A stretch of 64,000 nt of DNA from the NCBI RefSeq assembly GCF_900114035.1, contig NZ_FORP01000025.1, positions 34,004-98,003 on the forward strand. The letters run 5' to 3'. Every line of letters starts with the position of its first letter. Position 1 is the first letter of the stretch. Of the stretch, positions 18,236 through 26,675 are shown one piece after another. Below the pieces are notes generated by a model. It made no database searches. It was not told the origin of the DNA and was given only the letters and a program-made list of their open reading frames with translations. A program made the position numbers and the translations under genes. The DNA is from Amycolatopsis sacchari (GTDB lineage Bacteria > Actinomycetota > Actinomycetes > Mycobacteriales > Pseudonocardiaceae).

Positions 18236-18479
18236 GCGGCGGGGGTTGCCGGGCCCCTGCGGTGCTGGGACCGACCACGGTCGAGGAATGGCTCGCGCCG
18301 AGAGATCTCGGCTCGAGCTGCTCCTGGGCCACCTCGCGCCCGCCTCACCGCGGCGGGCCGCGTCCGCGGCGGGGGCTTGCCGGACCCCTGCGGGAAGCTG
18401 GCCCCGTGCTGGGACCGACCACGGTCGAGGAATGGCTCGCAGCCGAGAGATCTCGGCTCGAGCTGCTCCTGGGCCACCT
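18236..18479 (+). repeat. imperfect direct duplication of the 5' end of the Uma2 gene
   Basis: A block of about 100 bases at 18236-18334 is repeated at 18366-18479. Both copies contain GCGGCGGGGG..TTGCC, the start region GTGCTGGGACCGACCACG and the stretch encoding VEEWLA. Copy 1 lacks about 13 bases before the start and one base in the codons after VEEWLA, which shifts the downstream reading. Copy 2 heads the intact Uma2 gene; copy 1 is a decayed remnant. Confidence 0.85.
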
Positions 18480-18933
18480 GTATGCACCGTCGCGCCCGTC
18501 GGGCTCTCACCAACGGGCGTCGTTCCGGCTGGCTCGCGCCGTCGATGACTCGCTGCAAGCCGTCGGCCGCCGTGACCTGGAGGTACTGCCCGCGGTCGCC
18601 GTGCGGATCAGCACGCCCTTCCGCACCGTCCTCGTCCCCGACCTCGCGGTGGTGAAGGTCGGCGAGGACCGCCGGCTGTACGAACGTGGCGACGTGCTCC
18701 TGGCGGTCGAGGTGTGGTCGCAGGACAACAGCCAGGACGAACGCGAGACCAAGACGGCCGCCTACGCTCAGGTGGGCATCCCGCACCTCTGGTTGTTCGA
18801 CCCTCCCGTCAGCTTCACCGCCTACCGGCTCGAGGACGCGAAGTACGTCGAGGTGGTGCACGCCGACAACGGCGAGACCGTCACCGCTCCCGGCCCCGTC
18901 CCGGTCGAGATCGACACCGCCAAGCTGCCCTAG
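18406..18933 (+). CDS. Uma2-family endonuclease (DUF820)
   Basis: The 175-residue protein has a PD-(D/E)xK fold signature: VLVPDLAVV (Asp), then LAVEVWSQ (Glu) and, 15 or so residues on, TKTAAYAQVGIPHLWLFDP with the lysine and the typical Uma2 ending. The biological target of the family is unknown; members are abundant in actinomycetes and cyanobacteria. The GTG at 18406 is the start inside repeat copy 2. The reading frame is also open back to the copy-1 GTG (18262), which would add 48 scrambled residues. It is convergent with radA with a 4-base overlap and occupies the place where disA usually lies. Confidence 0.82.
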   Translation: MLGPTTVEEWLAAERSRLELLLGHLYAPSRPSGSHQRASFRLARAVDDSLQAVGRRDLEVLPAVAVRISTPFRTVLVPDLAVVKVGEDRRLYERGDVLLAVEVWSQDNSQDERETKTAAYAQVGIPHLWLFDPPVSFTAYRLEDAKYVEVVHADNGETVTAPGPVPVEIDTAKLP

Positions 18934-20288
18934 GCCTTCATCGCAGCGTTCAACGCCTCCGCGACCGTCGCCACCTCCAGGACCCGGATGCCGTCCGGCA
19001 GCTTCCCCGGATCGGGCGGCACGATGGCGTGCGTGAACCCCAGCCGCACGGCCTCCGCGAGCCTGCGGCCCACCCCGGTCACCCTGCGGATCTCCCCCGC
19101 GAGCCCCACCTCGCCCAGTGACACGAGCCGCGGGGACAGGGCCACGTCCTGCACCGACGAGGCGATCGCCAGCACCACCGCGAGGTCCACGGCAGGCTCG
19201 GTCACCTTCATCCCGCCGACCGTCGCCGCGTAGACGTCCTGCTCCCCGAACCGCACGCCGCCGCGCTTCTCCAGCACCGCCAGCACCATGCCCACCCGCG
19301 CCGAGTCCAGCCCGCTCACGGCACGCCGCGGCTGCGGCAGGCTCGACTTCGACACCAGCGCCTGCACCTCGCACAGCAGCGGCCGCTTGCCCTCGACGGT
19401 CACGGTGATCGCGGTGCCCGGCACGGCGTCCTCGTGCCGGTTCAGGAACAGCCCCGACGGGTCCGGCACCCCCACGATCCCGTCGTCACGCAGCTCGAAA
19501 CAGCCGATCTCGTCTGCGGGCCCGAACCGGTTCTTCACGCCGCGCACCAGCCGCAGCGTGGAATGCCGGTCACCCTCGAAGTGCAGCACCACGTCCACCA
19601 GGTGCTCCAGCACGCGCGGCCCCGCGACCGAACCGTCCTTCGTCACGTGCCCCACCAGCACGATCGGCAGGTTCCGCTCCTTGGCGAGCGCCACGAGCCC
19701 CGCCGTGACGGCCCGCACCTGCGTCACCCCGCCGGGCGCCCCTTCGACCTGCGGGGACGCCATGGTCTGCACGGAGTCGACGATCAGCACGCCCGGCCGC
19801 ACCGCGTCGACGTGCCCCAGGATCGCCGACAGGTCGCTCTCGGCGGCCAGGAACATGCGCTCGTGCAGGTTGCCCGTCCGCTCGGCGCGCAACCGCACCT
19901 GACCGGCCGACTCCTCGCCCGTGACGTACAGCGCGGGCTGCTCCGCCGAGGCCGCCCACTGGTGCGCGACCTCGAGCAGCAGCGTCGACTTGCCGACCCC
20001 GGGCTCGCCCGCGAGCAGCACCACCGCACCGGGCACGAGCCCGCCGCCGAGCACCCGGTCGAGCTCCGGCACCCCGGTGGCCCGCGCCCGCGCGGACTCC
20101 AGGTCGACCTGACCGATCGGCCGCGCCGGCGCGCTCGGCGCACCGGCCGCCACCCGCGCTATCGCGGGCCGGGCGTCACCACGCTCCTCGAGCGTGCCCC
20201 ACGCCTGGCACTCCGGGCAGCGGCCCACCCATTTCGCGGCCTCGTAGCCGCACTCCCCGCAGCGGTAGCTGATGCCCTTCTTGCCCAC
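18930..20288 (-). CDS. radA: DNA repair protein RadA
   Basis: This 452-residue RecA-like helicase for recombination-intermediate processing has an N-terminal C4 zinc finger (CGECG and CPECQ, residues about 9-30), Walker A GEPGVGKST (about 92-100), the RadA-specific KNRFG motif (about 250) and a C-terminal Lon-like domain. The start is GTG, with no strong ribosome site seen. It is preceded 33 bases upstream by the LpqE-like lipoprotein gene, as in mycobacteria. The usual downstream partner disA is absent. Confidence 0.96.
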   Translation of the reverse strand: MGKKGISYRCGECGYEAAKWVGRCPECQAWGTLEERGDARPAIARVAAGAPSAPARPIGQVDLESARARATGVPELDRVLGGGLVPGAVVLLAGEPGVGKSTLLLEVAHQWAASAEQPALYVTGEESAGQVRLRAERTGNLHERMFLAAESDLSAILGHVDAVRPGVLIVDSVQTMASPQVEGAPGGVTQVRAVTAGLVALAKERNLPIVLVGHVTKDGSVAGPRVLEHLVDVVLHFEGDRHSTLRLVRGVKNRFGPADEIGCFELRDDGIVGVPDPSGLFLNRHEDAVPGTAITVTVEGKRPLLCEVQALVSKSSLPQPRRAVSGLDSARVGMVLAVLEKRGGVRFGEQDVYAATVGGMKVTEPAVDLAVVLAIASSVQDVALSPRLVSLGEVGLAGEIRRVTGVGRRLAEAVRLGFTHAIVPPDPGKLPDGIRVLEVATVAEALNAAMKA

Positions 20289-20321
20289 GGACGCAGACGC
20301 TAGCGGGGGGTACCGACAATC

Positions 20322-21011
20322 TCAGTGACCCTCGCCGGCCTTCGCCGGCTGCGGCTCGCAGGTGAGGGTCTTCGTCGGCGCCGCGACGGGCAGCTGGACG
20401 GTGACCGGCCCGGCGTTGCGGAAGACGAACGTGACCGGCATGGTCTGCCCCGGCCACACGACGGTCTTGATGCCCTGCAGCTCCACGACGGCGCGGCCGA
20501 TACCGGCACCCTCGTTGCCCACCGGGGTCGAGCTGGTCGGGGCCGACGCCGACGAGGACGCCGAAGCCGAGGACGAAGCCGGCCGGGACGACGAAGGCGA
20601 GGTCGAGGAGGTCGGCGTGGAGCCCTGCGAGGCGGCACCGGCCTCGGCGGCGTCCTGCCTGCCGATGACGAGCGTGCTGCCGCCGACGATCGCCCGCTGG
20701 CCGTCGATGGTCGCGCCGGCCGCGTTCGCGGACGAGACCGAGACGAGCTCGTCGTCCTGGCCGCTGTCGTTGGCGATCGTCAGCACGAGCGGGGCGGTGG
20801 AGCCCGGCGCGTACGCCTGCTCGCACTCGTCGCTGTTCGCGATGGCCGCGTTGCGCAGCGAAATGTGGCCGACCTGGGCGAGCGCACCGTTGACCGCGGG
20901 CAGCATGGTGTCGGTCTGGGTGATCTGCCCGGCACCACACCCGGCCAGCGCCAATGCGGCGCCGAGGCCCAGTACGCCCGAGGTGAGCACACGACGTTTC
21001 TGCAGCCTCAC
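20322..21011 (-). CDS. LpqE-like lipoprotein
   Basis: This 229-residue protein has a lipoprotein signal (hydrophobic core, then LAGC with Cys about 25). A globular part resembles the PCuAC/DUF461 beta-sandwich domain. A Ser/Ala/Pro-rich linker of about 45 residues (about 130-175) is inserted before the last strands (VVELQGIKTVVWPGQ, FVFRNAGPV). The position, divergent from carD and ahead of radA, matches mycobacterial lpqE. The GTG start has GGAGGG upstream. Copper or metal handling at the cell surface is possible by family, but the Met/His metal ligands of PCuAC are not evident. Confidence 0.78.
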   Translation of the reverse strand: MRLQKRRVLTSGVLGLGAALALAGCGAGQITQTDTMLPAVNGALAQVGHISLRNAAIANSDECEQAYAPGSTAPLVLTIANDSGQDDELVSVSSANAAGATIDGQRAIVGGSTLVIGRQDAAEAGAASQGSTPTSSTSPSSSRPASSSASASSSASAPTSSTPVGNEGAGIGRAVVELQGIKTVVWPGQTMPVTFVFRNAGPVTVQLPVAAPTKTLTCEPQPAKAGEGH

Positions 21012-21252
21012 GGTCTTCAGTCCCTCCTAGAGCCCGCGCGTTACCAATGCGGAGCCTAGCCGGGGCCGTTCCACCCGGCAGAACCCGGTGGCCACTGGCC
21101 GCCGCGAACCGTCCACAGTGGATTCGTGATCAACCGGTGGACCACCTGCATGAGCACGCCGAAAGGAGATTTGTCAACCCCCCGCCGAACCCCCTTCAGG
21201 CCCCTGACCTGCGAGGACGATCTCGGCCCGCTAGGTGGGCCCCCTCGCCGCG

Positions 21253-21261
21253 TGCTAGTAT
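21253..21261 (+). promoter_or_regulatory. extended -10 element of carD
   Basis: TGC-TAGTAT lies 28-36 bases upstream of the carD ATG and matches an extended -10 for the housekeeping sigma factor. No good -35 is visible. The remaining 240 bases back to the LpqE-like gene contain no supported gene. Confidence 0.5.
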
Positions 21262-21288
21262 GGAGTCAGCGAAAGGGGCAGAGGACAC

Positions 21289-21780
21289 ATGGTTTTCAAG
21301 GTCGGAGAGACCGTCGTCTACCCGCACCACGGTGCCGCACTCATCGAAGCCATCGAGACCCGGGTGATCAAGGGCGAGGAGAAGCAGTACCTCGTGCTCA
21401 AGGTCGCCCAGGGTGATCTCACGGTTCGCGTTCCCGCCGACAACGCCGAGATCGTCGGCGTGCGGGATGTCGTCGGGCAGGATGGTCTGAACCGCGTCTT
21501 CGACGTGCTGCGTGCTCCCCACACCGAAGAGCCCACCAACTGGTCTCGTCGGTACAAGGCCAACCTCGAGAAGCTCGCCTCGGGCGACGTGAACAAGGTG
21601 GCCGAAGTGGTGCGCGACCTCTGGCGGCGTGAGAAGGACCGGGGCCTTTCCGCTGGCGAGAAGCGGATGCTGGCCAAGGCTCGGCAGATCCTGGTGAGTG
21701 AACTCGCCCTGGCGGAGGGCACCGACGAGGGCAAGGCGGAGACCCTCCTCGACGAGGTGCTGGAAACCGCGACGGTCTAG
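21289..21780 (+). CDS. carD: RNA polymerase-binding transcription factor CarD
   Basis: This 163-residue protein has an N-terminal Tudor-like RNA-polymerase-beta interaction domain ([18 protein letters not shown], to about 60) and a C-terminal helical DNA-binding domain (about 70-160: [17 protein letters not shown] and [17 protein letters not shown]). CarD stabilises open complexes, notably at rRNA promoters, and is essential in mycobacteria. The ATG is preceded by AGAGGACAC. It heads the carD-ispD-ispF-HAD-cysS-rlmB run. Confidence 0.97.
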   Translation: MVFKVGETVVYPHHGAALIEAIETRVIKGEEKQYLVLKVAQGDLTVRVPADNAEIVGVRDVVGQDGLNRVFDVLRAPHTEEPTNWSRRYKANLEKLASGDVNKVAEVVRDLWRREKDRGLSAGEKRMLAKARQILVSELALAEGTDEGKAETLLDEVLETATV

Positions 21781-21817
21781 CCGGACGGCGCGGCACGGGG
21801 TCGGGCACAATCCGCTG

Positions 21818-22459
21818 ATGATCACGGCTGCGCTCGTTCTCGCCGACACCGAGGGGCTGGACACCAGCGTCCGTGGTGAGCCGTTGCTGGCCCACTGCGT
21901 GCGTGGCGTGGCCGAGGCGGGCTGCGCCGGGCAACTGGTCGTCCTCGCCCCCGAGCGGCGAGTCGTCACATTCGAAAAAATCCTGCAGGCAGTACCCGGT
22001 ACCGGGCAACGGTGCCGGGTACTGCCGTGTTCGCCCCACCGCGCCGAGTCGATCCGCTCGGCGCTCGACAGCCTGACCGGCCCGGCCCCCGACGTCGTCC
22101 TGCTGTGTGAGGCGGCGCGCGCGTTCGTGCCGCCCCCGGTCATCCGTGCGGTCGCGGAAACCGTTTTCGCGGGGGCGCCCGCCGCGGTTCCGGTGCTCCC
22201 CGTCACGGACACCGTCAAGCTCGTGGACTCCCGAGACGTGATCATCGCCACCGAGGACCGCGCCCGCCTGCGCACCGTACAGGGGCCGCTCGGCTGCACG
22301 CCCGAAGTGCTGCGTGAGGCGTGTGAACGGGGTGTGGACCCGGTCAGCGAACCCCCCGGTACGGTGCGGACGATCGCCGGGCACCAGAACGCGCTCCGGC
22401 TCGCGACGCCGTTCGACGTGGCCGTCGCGGAGGCACTGCTGAGCGAGGAGCAGGCGTGA
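21818..22459 (+). CDS. ispD: IspD-like protein with degenerate active site
   Basis: The 213-residue product sits between carD and ispF and aligns with IspD (4-diphosphocytidyl-2C-methyl-D-erythritol synthase) in [16 protein letters not shown] and [13 protein letters not shown]. The N-terminal nucleotide loop, normally GxGxR followed by PKA, is missing: the protein goes from [11 protein letters not shown] straight to [10 protein letters not shown]. The usual HDAAR is CEAAR, QTPQGF is QGPLGC, the TDDA stretch is lost and the late FKIT lysine is LRLA. So the catalytic Arg, two Lys and one Asp appear replaced. It may be non-catalytic, or altered in function, with a true IspD elsewhere. The ATG start is clear; its stop overlaps ispF by GTGA. 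Confidence 0.7.
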   Translation: MITAALVLADTEGLDTSVRGEPLLAHCVRGVAEAGCAGQLVVLAPERRVVTFEKILQAVPGTGQRCRVLPCSPHRAESIRSALDSLTGPAPDVVLLCEAARAFVPPPVIRAVAETVFAGAPAAVPVLPVTDTVKLVDSRDVIIATEDRARLRTVQGPLGCTPEVLREACERGVDPVSEPPGTVRTIAGHQNALRLATPFDVAVAEALLSEEQA

Positions 22460-22923
22460 GGATCGGTACCGGCGTCGACGTGCACCCGGTCGAGCGGGGA
22501 CGTGAGTGCTGGATCGCGGGGCTGTTCTGGGAGGGCGTGGACGGGTGCGCCGGGCACTCCGACGGGGACGTGGCCGCGCACGCGCTGTGTGACGCGATGC
22601 TGTCCGCCGCGGGCCTGGGCGACCTCGGCGCGGTGTTCGGCACCGGCGACCCGCGCTGGGCCGGGGTGCACGGGCCGGAGTTCGTCGCCGAGGTGCGGCG
22701 GCGGATCGAGGCGGCCGGATGGCGGCTCGGCAACGCCTCCGTGCAGGTCATCGGCAACGCGCCGCGCATCGGCAAGCGCCGCGAGGAGGCGCAGGACGTG
22801 CTCGGGAAGGCCGCGGGCGGCCCCGTGAGCGTCAGCGGCACCACCACCGACGGGCTCGGCCTGACCGGCCGCGGCGAGGGGATCGCGGCGGTCGCGAGCG
22901 CGCTGCTGCTGCCGGCCGAGTAG
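22456..22923 (+). CDS. ispF: 2-C-methyl-D-erythritol 2,4-cyclodiphosphate synthase
   Basis: This 155-residue MEP-pathway enzyme converts CDP-ME-2-phosphate to MEcPP. Metal ligands Asp8 and His10 (GVDVHP) and the histidine in AGHSDGDV are present, as is the [14 protein letters not shown] closing motif. The sequence is of the actinobacterial kind ([15 protein letters not shown]). It is translationally coupled to the IspD-like gene by a GTGA overlap. Its intact active site contrasts with the degenerate upstream partner. Confidence 0.95.
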   Translation: MRIGTGVDVHPVERGRECWIAGLFWEGVDGCAGHSDGDVAAHALCDAMLSAAGLGDLGAVFGTGDPRWAGVHGPEFVAEVRRRIEAAGWRLGNASVQVIGNAPRIGKRREEAQDVLGKAAGGPVSVSGTTTDGLGLTGRGEGIAAVASALLLPAE

Positions 22924-22969
22924 CTCACAACTCCTGCCGGTGCGGCTGGCGCCCCGTTACGGTGGAGGC

Positions 22970-23653
22970 GTGATCCGTGCGGTGATGTTCGACTTTTCCG
23001 GCACCCTCTTCCGGCTCGAGCAGAACGAGAGCTGGCTGGTCCACCTCACCGACACCGACGGCGACCCGCTCGACATCGAGGCGCAGGCCGAGCTGATGCG
23101 GCGGATGACCGCTCCCACCGGGCAGGTCGTGCAGCTGTCGGAGGAGTACCAGCACGCCTGGGAGAACCGCGACCTCGACCCGGCGCTGCACGAGAAGATC
23201 TACCTCGAGGTGCTGCGCAAGTCCGGCGTTCCGCGCGTCGAGCAGGCCAAGGCGCTGTACAGCCGCCTGATCGACCCCGACGAGTGGACGCCGTACCCCG
23301 ACACCGAGACGGCTCTCAAGGACACCGCGGCGAAGGGGCTGAAGGTCGGGGTGCTCAGCAACATCGCCTTCGACATCCGGCCCGCGTTCACCGCGCGCGG
23401 CCTCGACCAGTACGTCGACCAGTTCGTGCTGTCGTTCGAGGAGGGCGTCATCAAGCCGGACCCGGAGATCTTCCGGATCCTGCTCGGCCGGCTCGGCGTC
23501 GCGCCGGAGGAGGCGCTGATGGTCGGCGACAGCGAGGAGGCCGACGGCGGGGCCCGCGCGCTGGGGTGCGCGTTCGCGCTGGTCGACCCCCTGCCCACCA
23601 GCGAGCGCACGGACGGCCTGGTCACCGCGCTGCGGGCGCACGGGGTGCTCTAG
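22970..23653 (+). CDS. HAD-family hydrolase
   Basis: This 227-residue protein has a Rossmannoid HAD core: motif I FDFSGTLF (nucleophile Asp8), a helical cap to about 110, motif II VLSNIAF, motif III lysine in [10 protein letters not shown] and motif [11 protein letters not shown]. The second acid of motif I is Ser (DxS), so the general acid of ordinary HAD phosphatases is missing. Dehalogenase-like or altered phosphatase chemistry is possible. The start is GTG 22970, or 22982, with GGTGGAGG just upstream. It sits between ispF and cysS with small gaps. Confidence 0.85.
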   Translation: MIRAVMFDFSGTLFRLEQNESWLVHLTDTDGDPLDIEAQAELMRRMTAPTGQVVQLSEEYQHAWENRDLDPALHEKIYLEVLRKSGVPRVEQAKALYSRLIDPDEWTPYPDTETALKDTAAKGLKVGVLSNIAFDIRPAFTARGLDQYVDQFVLSFEEGVIKPDPEIFRILLGRLGVAPEEALMVGDSEEADGGARALGCAFALVDPLPTSERTDGLVTALRAHGVL

Positions 23654-23687
23654 CACACCGCCCCGGCGGGGCCCGTACCATTTCGGG

Positions 23688-25079
23688 GTGGCCTTACACC
23701 TCTTCGACACCGCGACCAGGAGCGTGCGGGAGTTCCACCCCGCCCGTAGTGGGACGGCGTCCGTCTACGTCTGTGGGGCCACCGTGCAGGGCGTTCCGCA
23801 CATCGGGCACGTGCGGGGTGCGCTGAACTACGACGTGCTGCGCCGCTGGCTCGTCCACAGTGGACTGGACGTGCTGTTCGTGCGCAACGTCACCGACATC
23901 GACGACAAGATCCTCACCAAGGCCGCCGACGCGGACCGCCCGTGGTGGGAGTGGGCGTTCACCCACGAGCGTGCTTTCGAGGACGCGTACACCACGCTCG
24001 GCTGCCTGCCGCCCTCGATCGCGCCCCGCGCGACCGGGCACATCACGCAGATGGTCGAGCTGATGCAGCGCCTCATCGACAGCGGGCACGCGTACGCGGC
24101 GGGCGGTGACGTGTACTTCGCCGTCAGCACGTTCCCGGGGTACGGCGAGCTGTCGCGGCAGAAGCTCGACGAGGTGCAGCAGGGCGAGTCGCTCGGCGAG
24201 GGCAAGCGGGACCCGCGGGACTTCACGCTGTGGAAGAGCGCGAAGCCGGGCGAGCCGTCGTGGCCGACGCCCTGGGGCCCCGGCCGTCCGGGCTGGCACC
24301 TGGAGTGCTCGGCGATGGCGACGACGTACCTCGGCGCGGAGTTCGACATCCACGGCGGCGGCGTCGACCTGGTGTTCCCGCACCACGAGAACGAGCGGGC
24401 CCAGTCGAACGCGGCGGGCGACCCGTTCGCGCGGTACTGGCTGCACAACGCCTGGGTGACGCTGTCGGGCGAGAAGATGTCGAAGTCGCTGGGCAACACC
24501 GTGTCCATCGAGGCGATGCTGCGGAACTACCGACCGGTGGAGCTGCGGTACTACCTCGTGCAGCCGCACTACCGGTCCACGATCGAGTACTCGGACGGTG
24601 CGCTGTCCGAGGCGGCGCAGGGCTACCGGCGGATCGAGCAGTTCCTCCGCCGGGCCGTGAGCAGGCTGGGCGCGGTCGAGCCGGGCGCGCTGGCGCCGGA
24701 GTTCACCGCGGCGATGGACGACGACCTGTCCACCCCGGCCGCGGTCGCGGTGGTGCACAACGCGGTCCGCGAGGGCAACGCCGCACTCGACGGCGGGAAC
24801 GACGAAGCGGCGCGGGAAGCGGCCGGTTCGGTGCGGGCGATGATGGGCGTGCTCGGGCTCGACCCGCTGGCGCCGGAGTGGGCGGAGAGCACGAGCACGG
24901 AGAGCCCGGCGCGGGACGCGCTGGCCGACCTCGTGGACGGCATGCTCGCCGAACGCCAGGAAGCCCGTGCGGCGCGTGACTTCGCGCGTGCGGACGCGGT
25001 GCGGGACCGGTTGCTCAAGGCCGGGATTTCAGTCGAAGACACACCAGATGGTCCTATGTGGACTGTGAGGGACGCGTAG
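23688..25079 (+). CDS. cysS: cysteinyl-tRNA synthetase
   Basis: This 463-residue class I synthetase has the HIGH signature as PHIGHVRG (about 37-44), the zinc site with Cys28 (YVCGATV), the Cys in HLECSAMA and HH in [17 protein letters not shown] (about 264-272), and a C-terminal DALR helical domain. The full DALR domain and its position before rlmB favour CysS over the related mycothiol ligase MshC. The start is GTG with a poor ribosome site. Confidence 0.95.
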   Translation: MALHLFDTATRSVREFHPARSGTASVYVCGATVQGVPHIGHVRGALNYDVLRRWLVHSGLDVLFVRNVTDIDDKILTKAADADRPWWEWAFTHERAFEDAYTTLGCLPPSIAPRATGHITQMVELMQRLIDSGHAYAAGGDVYFAVSTFPGYGELSRQKLDEVQQGESLGEGKRDPRDFTLWKSAKPGEPSWPTPWGPGRPGWHLECSAMATTYLGAEFDIHGGGVDLVFPHHENERAQSNAAGDPFARYWLHNAWVTLSGEKMSKSLGNTVSIEAMLRNYRPVELRYYLVQPHYRSTIEYSDGALSEAAQGYRRIEQFLRRAVSRLGAVEPGALAPEFTAAMDDDLSTPAAVAVVHNAVREGNAALDGGNDEAAREAAGSVRAMMGVLGLDPLAPEWAESTSTESPARDALADLVDGMLAERQEARAARDFARADAVRDRLLKAGISVEDTPDGPMWTVRDA

Positions 25080-25084
25080 GAACT

Positions 25085-26044
25085 ATGGCAGGGAACTCGA
25101 AGCGCCGGGGTGCGATCCGCAATCCGGGGACGAAGAAGGGCGCCGTCAAGGGGTCCGGCGGGCAGCGTCGCAAGGGGCTGGAGGGCAAGGGCCCGACGCC
25201 GCGCGCCGAGAACCGGCCGGGGCACCCGGCGCAGCGCCGGGCGGCCGCCGCGGCGAAGGCGGCCGAGCGGGCTCGGGACAAGAAGGCCGAGGGGCCGGAG
25301 ATCATCGCCGGGCGCAACCCCGTCGTGGAGGCGCTGCGGGCGGGCGTACCGGGTACGACGCTGTACGTGGCGCTGAACATCGACGCCGACGACCGCGTGA
25401 ACGAGGCCGTGCGGATGGCGGCCGACAAGGGCATCTCGGTACTGGAGATCCCGCGCGAGGAGCTGGACCGCAAGACGAACCGGGCGGTGCACCAGGGGCT
25501 GGGCCTGCAGGTTCCGCCGTTCGAGTACACCCACCCGGACGACCTGCTCGCCATCGCCCGCGATTCCGGTGAGCCGCCGCTGCTGGTCGCGCTCGACGGC
25601 GTGACGGATCCGCGGAACCTGGGCGCGGTGGTGCGTTCGGCGGCGGCGTTCGGGGCGCACGGCGTGTTGTTGCCGGGGCGGCGCAGCGCCGGGATGACGG
25701 CGGTCGCGTGGCGCACGAGCGCCGGTACGGCCGCGCGGATGCCGATCGCGGTGGCGACGAACCTGACGCGCCAGCTGAAGGCGTGGGCGGGCGAAGGGCT
25801 GATGGTCGCGGGCCTCGACGCGGACGGTTCGGTGGACATCGACTCGATGGACCTGGCGACGGACCCGCTGGTCATCGTGCTGGGCTCGGAGGGCCGCGGC
25901 CTGTCCCGGCTGGTGCGCGAGACGTGCGACGTGACGGTGTCGATCCCGATGGCCGCCGGGGTGGAGTCGCTGAACGCCTCGGTGGCGGCGGCCGTGCTCC
26001 TGGCGGAAGTCGCCCGCAGGCGGCGGATCGCGGGCCGGATCTAG
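25085..26044 (+). CDS. rlmB: 23S rRNA (guanosine 2'-O-)-methyltransferase, RlmB/TrmH family
   Basis: This 319-residue protein has a basic disordered N-terminus of about 70 residues, rich in Lys/Arg/Ala. It is followed by the SpoU substrate-binding domain ([15 protein letters not shown], about 75) and a SPOUT trefoil-knot methyltransferase domain with motifs [24 protein letters not shown] and [13 protein letters not shown]. It 2'-O-methylates a guanosine of 23S rRNA by family inference. The ATG is 5 bases after the cysS stop, so the two are co-transcribed. Confidence 0.92.
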   Translation: MAGNSKRRGAIRNPGTKKGAVKGSGGQRRKGLEGKGPTPRAENRPGHPAQRRAAAAAKAAERARDKKAEGPEIIAGRNPVVEALRAGVPGTTLYVALNIDADDRVNEAVRMAADKGISVLEIPREELDRKTNRAVHQGLGLQVPPFEYTHPDDLLAIARDSGEPPLLVALDGVTDPRNLGAVVRSAAAFGAHGVLLPGRRSAGMTAVAWRTSAGTAARMPIAVATNLTRQLKAWAGEGLMVAGLDADGSVDIDSMDLATDPLVIVLGSEGRGLSRLVRETCDVTVSIPMAAGVESLNASVAAAVLLAEVARRRRIAGRI

Positions 26045-26675
26045 GGCTTTCGCTCCGGGCGGGGCTCGGTGGCTCGCGGCGGGTGACGAGGTCCGCGCTT
26101 CGGGCGGATCGCGCGCTTGGCGCCCCTCGCCCTGCTCGCACGCTTGAGGGCAGGGCGGCCGGTCGCTGCCCCGGGCGACGGTCTTCCGCTCCAGCAAATG
26201 CGGCCATCCCGGGCGGGGAATCCCGCCCCCCGGCGGCAGGCACTTGCTCCCGGCCGTTTCCTCAACAGCGCCGCCGCCTGCGGCAGGTGCTCCCGCTCGT
26301 GGCGGGCGCCACCGTTCCCAGGCAGGATTTCCGCTCGCGGCAATGCCACCCGGGCGAGGCTCCCGCCCCGTCACTCCCGGGGCGGCCCTCCGCCCCTGCG
26401 AACAAACCCCGCCTCCCGCCGACGCCCGGCCACCGCAGCCACTAACCCCGTCTCCCGTCCGCGCCCGGCCCCCGGCGAACAAACGCGCCTCCCGTCGCCA
26501 ACCCGGCACCCCCGTCACCAACCCCACCTCCCGCCGACACCCGGCCACCCGAGCCACAGCCACCCACCTCCCGCCGATGCCCCCGATCCCTGTGAGGTCC
26601 AGGCCTTTTACCCCGGCGCGCGGCGTGCGTCGGTTAAGGTTCTCGGGCTGATCCTGATGGGGGGCCTCCGCACCG
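26045..26675. other. non-coding, C-rich degenerate repeat region
   Basis: There is no supported gene in these 631 bases; open frames exist only because of the GC bias. From about 26405 to 26590 the plus strand is strongly C-rich and carries about five loose repeats built on CCTCCCGCCGAC.CCCGGCCACC, spaced 30-45 bases. The last 90 bases hold the leader of the MBOAT gene, with GGGGGG some 15 bases before its ATG. Confidence 0.6.

Noticed and set aside
15324..18332. A 1002-codon open frame on the minus strand antisense to otsA/otsB-GH15
   Set aside because: Its Arg/His/Gln-rich translation is the usual mirror of GC-rich coding sequence; the plus-strand genes have clear catalytic motifs.
23688..25079. 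Mycothiol ligase MshC instead of CysS
   Set aside because: The C-terminal DALR helical region and the position ahead of rlmB fit CysS; MshC is shorter and lies elsewhere in relatives.
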